A stretch of 64,000 nt of DNA from contig NZ_JAIWJY010000002.1 of assembly GCF_028829235.1 (NCBI RefSeq), positions 372,001 through 436,000 on the forward strand, written 5' to 3'. The translations under genes were made by a program, and so were the position numbers. The notes beneath the pieces are model-generated. The model did not search any database. It was given only the letters and a program-made list of their open reading frames with translations, and had not been told where the DNA came from. This document shows, one piece after another, positions 58,789 to 64,000 of this stretch (positions within the stretch are counted from its first letter, which is position 1; each line of letters opens with the position of its first letter). Source of the stretch: Tenacibaculum larymnensis (GTDB taxonomy: Bacteria; Bacteroidota; Bacteroidia; Flavobacteriales; Flavobacteriaceae).

Positions 58789-60235
58789 AATCAGTGTTTT
58801 TTTACTGTTAGTAACTGGCGTTGTATCTGCACAGAAATACAACAAAAAGTTTAGTGAAAATTTTAAAACAAATAAAGACGTAGTAGTTAATATTAATGCA
58901 TCTAATGCAGATGTAGATGTGACTACATGGAATAAAAACGAAGTTTCAGTAGAAGCAGTTGTAGAAGTGGAAGGGCTAGATAAAAATGAAGCTCAAAAAT
59001 ATTTAGACAACTGGAAATTTGAAGCCTTAGGGAATAAAAGTAAAGTACAAATTAATGCCAATAAAAATAGCTTCAGAATAGGAGGGGACAATATTGTGTT
59101 CTTTAATTCATCAGACAATAATTATCCAAGAGTATTTCAATTTGATGGTGATGATGAGGTGGTAGTAATTCCAGAAGTAAGAATTCCGGAGATGCCTGAA
59201 ATACCTGAACTTCCTGAAATAAAAATTCCTGAAGTTAACTTTGAAGAAATAGTAACAGGTTTGGAGGATATTGAATTTGACTTTGATAAGTATGCAAAAG
59301 ATGGAGGAAACTACTTTTTTCAATGGAAAGATGGTGTGAATGACATTACCATAAAGTCGAAAAAAGAATGGGAAGAATTTAAGAAAACAGATAAGTATAA
59401 AGAGTTTAAAAAACATCAAGAAGAAAGAAAAAGAGATATTAAAAAAGAATTAGAAAGAGTTAAAAAAGAGCGAATCAATGAAAAGGAACTAAGAAGAGAA
59501 ATGGCTAAAGCAAGAGCAGAAATTAGAAAAATTAATAGAGAAGAAATAAGAAAAGAACTTGCCAAAGCTAGAGAAGAAATGCACAAGGTAAGAAAAGAGA
59601 TGAGAAAGGTTCGTATGAATTATTCTTACTCTTCTGATGGTGATAATCTTATGATTAATGGGAAAAAAGTAAAAATTACAAAGAAGATTATTATAAAGGT
59701 TCCAAAATCAGCAACCTTTGACTTAAACACTCGTCACTGTAAAGTAAAATTACCAAAAACTAAAGCTTCAGGAAAGGTAAGTTATGGAACTTTTAAAGCT
59801 GATGCACTTGACGGAGGAAAGTTGAATATTTCATTTTCACCAGTAAACATAAGCTCATTAAACGCTTGTACGTTGTTCTTAAATAATGTAACCGATGCTC
59901 AATTAGCATCGGTTACCAATACAACAGTACACTCTAATTCATCAGGGCTTGTAGTGAGCAATGTTTATAGTAATGTTGAAGTAAATAATAAGTTTGGAAA
60001 TTTAACCATTGCCAAAGTACACCCTAGCCACGATAATTTAAAAGTATTTTTAAGTTATTCTGACGCTGGAGTTGATTTAAAAGGAATAAATAAGAAATTT
60101 AATATTCAAGGAGACAAGGCTAAAAAATTAAAAGATGGAACTGTAGAATATAATGGTGAGTTTATTTTAATTTCAAACGATAAGAAAATTGAAATAGACG
60201 GTAAATACAGTCAATTAAAAGTTAAAAATCAATAA
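58769..60235 (+). CDS. Exported DUF4097-like protein with coiled-coil insert
   Basis: The 488-residue protein has a signal peptide (ISVFLLLVTGVVSAQK). The N-terminal beta domain (about 20-125) has DVVVNINASNADVDVTTWNK, the strand-turn pattern of DUF4097. Then a Pro/Glu repeat stretch (PEVRIPEMPEIPELPEIKIP, about 128-150), then a highly charged Lys/Arg/Glu coil (about 200-285, with EIRKINREEIRKELAKAREE). Beta-helical DUF4097 repeats follow to the end (about 300-488). It is the last gene of the sigma/anti-sigma operon and is probably its periplasmic or surface effector. The function is unknown. Confidence 0.78.
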   Translation: MTFKQFKISVFLLLVTGVVSAQKYNKKFSENFKTNKDVVVNINASNADVDVTTWNKNEVSVEAVVEVEGLDKNEAQKYLDNWKFEALGNKSKVQINANKNSFRIGGDNIVFFNSSDNNYPRVFQFDGDDEVVVIPEVRIPEMPEIPELPEIKIPEVNFEEIVTGLEDIEFDFDKYAKDGGNYFFQWKDGVNDITIKSKKEWEEFKKTDKYKEFKKHQEERKRDIKKELERVKKERINEKELRREMAKARAEIRKINREEIRKELAKAREEMHKVRKEMRKVRMNYSYSSDGDNLMINGKKVKITKKIIIKVPKSATFDLNTRHCKVKLPKTKASGKVSYGTFKADALDGGKLNISFSPVNISSLNACTLFLNNVTDAQLASVTNTTVHSNSSGLVVSNVYSNVEVNNKFGNLTIAKVHPSHDNLKVFLSYSDAGVDLKGINKKFNIQGDKAKKLKDGTVEYNGEFILISNDKKIEIDGKYSQLKVKNQ

Positions 60236-60343
60236 GAAATACAAACAAAATTACTTTTTATTTCTACAAAATTGCTACCAAATTCTTTTTCTATATTCCT
60301 TATAAAGTGCCTATATTAGCGATTGCAAATAGTCACTTTTACT

Positions 60344-61825
60344 ATGGAATTATACAAAGAAAATCAACTTAAAATATATAACTCTTTAACCAAATCAAAA
60401 GAGCTTTTTAAACCAGTAATTGAAGGACGCGTAGGTATGTACGTATGTGGTCCTACAGTATATAGCAACGCCCATTTAGGAAACGTACGAACTTTTATGT
60501 TTTTTGATGTGGTGTATCGTTATTTATTACACCTAGGGTATAAAGTACGCTATGTACGTAATATTACAGATGCTGGTCACTTAGAAAACGATGCAGATGA
60601 AGGAGAAGATAGAATTGCAAAAAAAGCACGACTAGAGGAAATTGAACCTATGGAAGTAGTGCAACGTTATACAGTTGATTTCCATAATGTATTAAATAAC
60701 TATAATTTTTTACCACCAAGTATAGAACCTACCGCAACCGGTCATATTGTAGAGCAGATTGAAATGATTAAAGAAATCATGGATAAAGGTTTTGCTTATG
60801 AAGTAAACGGTTCTGTATATTTTGATGTATTAAAATATAACGAAACGGGTAACTATGGTATTCTTTCTGGTAGAAAATTTGAAGACGCTATTCATAATAC
60901 AAGAGCTTTGGATGGACAGTCAGACAAAAGAAATCCACAAGACTTTGCACTTTGGAAAAAAGCCGATGAACGTCATATCATGCGTTGGCCTTCACCTTGG
61001 AGTGATGGTTTCCCAGGTTGGCATTTAGAGTGTTCAGTAATGAGTACAAAGTATTTGGGCGAGCAATTCGATATTCATGGTGGAGGAATGGACTTAAAAT
61101 TCCCGCATCACGAGTGTGAAATTGCACAATCACAAACTTGTAGTGGTGTAAAGCCAGTAAATTACTGGATGCACACCAATATGTTATTGTTGAACAGTCA
61201 AAAAATGGCAAAATCAACAGGTAACTTTATTTTACCAAATGAAATTTTAACAGGAGAAAATAACATTTTAGGGAAAGCGTTCTCTGCAAGTGTAGTTCGT
61301 TTTTTCAATATGCAAGCCAATTATCGAAGCATTTTAGATTTTTCTGGAGAAGCTTTAGAGGCTGCTGAAAAAGGACATGCAAAGTTGATAGAAGCTGTAG
61401 ATTTCTTAGATAAAATAGAAGCAGATAGTTCTTCTTCATTTGATGTTGAAAAATGGAGACAAGATTGCTACGACGCCATGAATGATGATTTTAATACACC
61501 AATTTTAATATCACATTTATTTGAAGCTGTAAAAGTTATCAATCAAATAAAAGAAGGAAAAGCGAGTTTAACTACCGAAGATCTAGAAGTATTTAAGAAT
61601 ACAATCAATGCGTTTGTTTTTGATGTATTAGGATTAATGAATGAAACTTCAGAAGGAAACAATTCAGATAAATTAAGTGGTGTAGTTGAAATGTTAATTA
61701 GCATGCGTAAAGAAGCACGTGAAAATAAAGACTGGGCATTATCTGATGAAATTCGTGATAGATTATTGGAGTTAGGTATTCAATTAAAAGACGGTAGGGA
61801 AGGAACAACATTTACAGTTAACTAA
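60344..61825 (+). CDS. cysS: Cysteinyl-tRNA synthetase
   Basis: The protein has about 493 residues from the ATG at 60344 ([15 protein letters not shown]); an in-frame TTG at 60323 is a poorer start. Class I motifs: zinc Cys and HIGH region in [20 protein letters not shown], second zinc ligand in [10 protein letters not shown] and [11 protein letters not shown], and the signature KMAKSTGNF (KMSKS). The DALR-type anticodon region follows. A box similar to TAnnTTTG (TATATTAG) lies at 60312-60319. It is followed directly by yidD. Confidence 0.97.
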   Translation: MELYKENQLKIYNSLTKSKELFKPVIEGRVGMYVCGPTVYSNAHLGNVRTFMFFDVVYRYLLHLGYKVRYVRNITDAGHLENDADEGEDRIAKKARLEEIEPMEVVQRYTVDFHNVLNNYNFLPPSIEPTATGHIVEQIEMIKEIMDKGFAYEVNGSVYFDVLKYNETGNYGILSGRKFEDAIHNTRALDGQSDKRNPQDFALWKKADERHIMRWPSPWSDGFPGWHLECSVMSTKYLGEQFDIHGGGMDLKFPHHECEIAQSQTCSGVKPVNYWMHTNMLLLNSQKMAKSTGNFILPNEILTGENNILGKAFSASVVRFFNMQANYRSILDFSGEALEAAEKGHAKLIEAVDFLDKIEADSSSSFDVEKWRQDCYDAMNDDFNTPILISHLFEAVKVINQIKEGKASLTTEDLEVFKNTINAFVFDVLGLMNETSEGNNSDKLSGVVEMLISMRKEARENKDWALSDEIRDRLLELGIQLKDGREGTTFTVN

Positions 61826-62062
61826 TTGAAAAAAATATTAACATATCCATTTATATTGTTAGTTCGATTTTATCAAACAGCAATATCTCCGTTTACACCA
61901 GCAACATGTAGATATTCACCAACGTGTTCAAGCTATACAATTGAAGCATTGCAAAAGCATGGATTGTTTTACGGTGGTTGGTTGGCATTAAAAAGAATAT
62001 TTAGTTGTCACCCATGGGGAGGAAGTGGTTACGATCCTGTTCCAGAGAAAAAAGAAAAATAA
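61826..62062 (+). CDS. yidD: Membrane protein insertion efficiency factor YidD
   Basis: The 78-residue protein uses a TTG start placed directly after the cysS stop (TAATTG). It has [36 protein letters not shown] and [12 protein letters not shown], all characteristic. It sits at the inner membrane and helps YidC-dependent insertion. The TTG start and zero spacing suggest translational coupling to cysS. Confidence 0.94.
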   Translation: MKKILTYPFILLVRFYQTAISPFTPATCRYSPTCSSYTIEALQKHGLFYGGWLALKRIFSCHPWGGSGYDPVPEKKEK

Positions 62063-62065
62063 TAA

Positions 62066-62155
62066 TTGTCATAGAGAAGTTTATTAAGAAGTAATCTTAA
62101 GATTATTTCATTTTAACTTGTCTTTAGCGACAGCCGAAAGGTTTGCAATGACACA
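62066..62155. repeat. Degenerate REP-like palindromic element between yidD and lgt
   Basis: The piece starts TTGTCATAGAGAAG and ends GTTTGCAATGACA, giving 6-bp inverted ends (TGTCAT / ATGACA), with a central palindrome TAATCTTAAGATTA (62092-62105). This resembles the widespread GTCATTGCGAG...CGCAATGACA type of dispersed repeat in decayed form. The likeness is recalled, not searched. Confidence 0.5.
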
Positions 62156-62173
62156 AAAACTAAATTAAAGTAG

Positions 62174-63034
62174 ATGAATTTTTTATCCATAGTGTGGGAT
62201 TGGAACCCAGAAATAATAAATTTAGGAGGTTTTGGTATTCGTTGGTACAGTTTAATGTTTGTAGCAGCGTTTATTTTAGGACTTCAATTAATGAAAAAGA
62301 TTTATATCAACGACAATATTTCAGTTGAGAAACTAGATCCGTTATTTATGTACGTATTTGTTTCTATGTTGGTAGGAATGCGTTTAGGAGACGTTTTCTT
62401 TTATAGTTGGGATTATTATCAAAACCATTTATTGGAAATCATATTACCATTTAAAAAACAAGAAGGAGCTTCAGCTTTATTCGGATTGTTAGATGGATGG
62501 AAATTCACAGGATTTACTGGGTTTGCAAGTCACGGAGCAGCAATAGCAATTCCGATTGCAATGTACTTTTACGCTAAGAAACACTTACAAAAACCATGGT
62601 TGTTTATCTTAGATAGATTAGGAATTATGGTAGCTTTAGCAGGGTTTTTCATCCGTTTCGGAAACTTCTTTAATTCTGAAATTTACGGAAAACCAACAGG
62701 AAGCAGCTTTGGTGTAATCTTTAAAAGAGCAGGAGAGACGGTACCACGTCACCCAACCCAATTATATGAAGCATTTAGTTACTTAGTACTGTTCTTTGCT
62801 TTATGGTATTTCTATTGGAAAACAGACAAGAAAAACCAAACAGGATTTTTATTCGGACTGTTTATGGTAGTATTATGGTCGTTACGTTTTGTAATAGAAT
62901 TCTTAAAAGAAGCACAAGTAGAAGGAAGAGAAGATTGGGTGTTTAATACCTTAAATACAGGTCAAGTATTAAGTATTCCGTTAGTATTAATCGGTTTTTG
63001 GTTAATGTTTAGAAAACCCAAAGCAACTGCATAA
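62174..63034 (+). CDS. lgt: Prolipoprotein diacylglyceryl transferase
   Basis: The 286-residue protein has seven membrane segments; it has IRWYSLMFVAAFILGLQLM, GFASHGAAIAIPIAM, the phosphatidylglycerol-binding RFGNFFNSEIYGKPT and the conserved RHPTQLYEAFSYLVLF, and SLRFVIEFLKEAQ. It transfers diacylglycerol to the lipobox Cys of prolipoproteins in the inner membrane. A strong terminator follows. Confidence 0.97.
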   Translation: MNFLSIVWDWNPEIINLGGFGIRWYSLMFVAAFILGLQLMKKIYINDNISVEKLDPLFMYVFVSMLVGMRLGDVFFYSWDYYQNHLLEIILPFKKQEGASALFGLLDGWKFTGFTGFASHGAAIAIPIAMYFYAKKHLQKPWLFILDRLGIMVALAGFFIRFGNFFNSEIYGKPTGSSFGVIFKRAGETVPRHPTQLYEAFSYLVLFFALWYFYWKTDKKNQTGFLFGLFMVVLWSLRFVIEFLKEAQVEGREDWVFNTLNTGQVLSIPLVLIGFWLMFRKPKATA

Positions 63035-63041
63035 AAACAAT

Positions 63042-63073
63042 AAAAAACTCCAAGTGTACACTTGGAGTTTTTT
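63042..63073. terminator. Bidirectional terminator between lgt and the GH18 gene
   Basis: A 32-bp perfect palindrome: AAAAAACTCCAAGTG (63042-63056), TA, CACTTGGAGTTTTTT (63059-63073). It suits the convergent arrangement of lgt (plus) and the GH18 gene (minus). Confidence 0.9.
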
Positions 63074-63093
63074 ATTATTAAAAAGTAACAGTT

Positions 63094-64000
63094 TTACTCT
63101 TTAGAAAACTTTTCAGCTAGCAAATCCCACAGCTGAGAATAGCCATTGTCATAACCCAACGCCCAAATACCTACGCCACCTATTTTATTGTGTTTTATCC
63201 AGTCGTACTTCAAAGCAAGAGATTGTACGTCTTCAAAAAACAACTGTCTATACTCTTGGTTACTATCTTTAATAATTAGATAGCTAGAAGCACTTTTAGA
63301 ATCAAACTTAACCGGGATTTGTAAAGAGTCAATATACATATCTCGTATGGTATGGTAACGAGGATGCGATTTGAACTTAGTTACTTTAGCACCCATTTCT
63401 GGTTTTTTTGTATACCATTCTGCACCGTAATAGGGGAGTCCGGCAATTAATTTATGTAACGGAACCCCTTTATCTTTATAATAATTAACAGAAGCTTTTA
63501 AACCATTTCCGAATTTTTCACTGTATTTAAAAGGTGTTACAGGTCCTGTAGTTTTGCTAAAACTTCCGTAGTAATCGTACCCCATTAGCGTGTAAAAATC
63601 AATATGCGGATTGATAGCAGGAATATCAAAAACATTGTTCCAGTCAATAGCATACAAACATAAAGAAACCATATAATTAGGATTTTTCTCTTTTAGTTTT
63701 TTAGAAACGTTAATGATAAATTGTGTAAACTGGCTTCTATCTTCTTTAGCAACACCTTCAAAATCTATATTAATTCCATTAGCATTTCTTAACGCAAGTA
63801 ACTCAGCTAGGTTCTCTATTAATCTTGTTTGAGCTTTTGAATTTTTTAAAAATACAGTATTGTTTTTGCTTCCAAAGTTAGTAACAGACAAAAAGACTTT
63901 ACAACCTTTTGTTTTTGCACTATCAATTAACGGAGTAGTTTTCCATTGATGTATACTTTTATAATTACCTGTTTTGGGTTCAACAGAATATGAAAAATAT
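63094..64000 (-). CDS. Glycoside hydrolase family 18-like protein, N-terminus beyond the window
   Basis: The reading frame is open through the right window edge (it reads YFSYSVEPKTGNYKSIHQWK upstream of the first candidate internal start), so about 302 residues of the C-terminal part are seen. GH18 blocks: KVFLSVTNFG, the catalytic GINIDFEG (Asp and Glu of DxxDxDxE), FYTLMGYDYYG, KLIAGLPYYGAEWY and GGVGIWALGYDNGYSQLW. It probably hydrolyses chitin, chito-oligosaccharides or peptidoglycan-related glycans; signal peptide and other N-terminal domains cannot be judged. It is convergent with lgt. Confidence 0.88.
   Translation of the reverse strand, partial: YFSYSVEPKTGNYKSIHQWKTTPLIDSAKTKGCKVFLSVTNFGSKNNTVFLKNSKAQTRLIENLAELLALRNANGINIDFEGVAKEDRSQFTQFIINVSKKLKEKNPNYMVSLCLYAIDWNNVFDIPAINPHIDFYTLMGYDYYGSFSKTTGPVTPFKYSEKFGNGLKASVNYYKDKGVPLHKLIAGLPYYGAEWYTKKPEMGAKVTKFKSHPRYHTIRDMYIDSLQIPVKFDSKSASSYLIIKDSNQEYRQLFFEDVQSLALKYDWIKHNKIGGVGIWALGYDNGYSQLWDLLAEKFSKE

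Noticed and set aside
59111..59419. 102-residue minus-strand ORF rich in Phe and Tyr
   Set aside because: It mirrors the charged coil of the plus-strand exported protein (Lys/Glu codons read in reverse give Phe/Leu/Tyr).

Overview
The window is strongly AT-rich DNA from a member of the Bacteroidota, most likely a marine Flavobacteriaceae (Tenacibaculum/Polaribacter-like). The basis for this is: two SusC/SusD outer-membrane uptake pairs, lipoproteins with late lipoboxes, promoters of the Bacteroidetes type (TTTG at -33, TAnnTTTG at -7), a thiS-thiC-tenI-thiD-thiE-thiG-thiH-thiF operon order, and few Shine-Dalgarno sequences. The species assignment is inference. No rRNA, tRNA, CRISPR array, integrase or intact insertion sequence was seen.

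Layout. 1-5.7 kb (minus strand): the 3'-truncated gene of a large secreted repeat protein, a phage-tail-collar protein, and the trkA-trkH potassium uptake operon. 5.8-12.2 kb: housekeeping genes on both strands (radC, a polysaccharide-deacetylase-like protein, a HAD phosphatase, a secreted protein of unknown role, rarA, a rhomboid protease, rlmB). 12.2-23.7 kb (minus): two adjacent SusC/SusD loci plus a lipoprotein and an unknown exported protein; the two SusC genes have nearly identical 5' ends. 24.1-41.7 kb (plus): the ribosomal protein supercluster, str (rpsL-rpsG-fusA-rpsJ), S10/spc (rplC to rpsN), a second spc part (rpsH to rpsK, including secY, infA and rpmJ), then rpsD, rpoA and rplQ. 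The cluster is broken at three places by long untranslated leaders with clear secondary structure. 41.8-48.1 kb: carA, eno, a zinc-metalloprotease-like lipoprotein (minus), gltA and an arginase-family gene. 48.2-56.1 kb: a TPP riboswitch followed by the thiamine operon, which carries three inserted repeat-like pieces, one of them a decayed four-helix-bundle gene. 56.1-64 kb: csaA and meaB (minus), an ECF sigma factor with a probable anti-sigma and an exported DUF4097-like protein, cysS, yidD, lgt, and the start-truncated gene of a GH18 glycosidase.

How it fits together. Most of the window is core growth machinery (translation, protein export, transcription, glycolysis, citrate entry, thiamine synthesis). 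The two SusCD loci and the GH18 enzyme suggest polymer scavenging. I did not find a clear undescribed defence or mobile system. The most interesting material is regulatory RNA and compact DNA: a terminator whose loop is also the -33 box of the next promoter and is followed by a leader with its own attenuator (27.46-27.74 kb); a leader before rpsH with pseudoknot-compatible pairing; a structured leader before rpsD; and a three-way-junction repeat inside the thiamine operon. Structures were found by eye and have not been folded by software.
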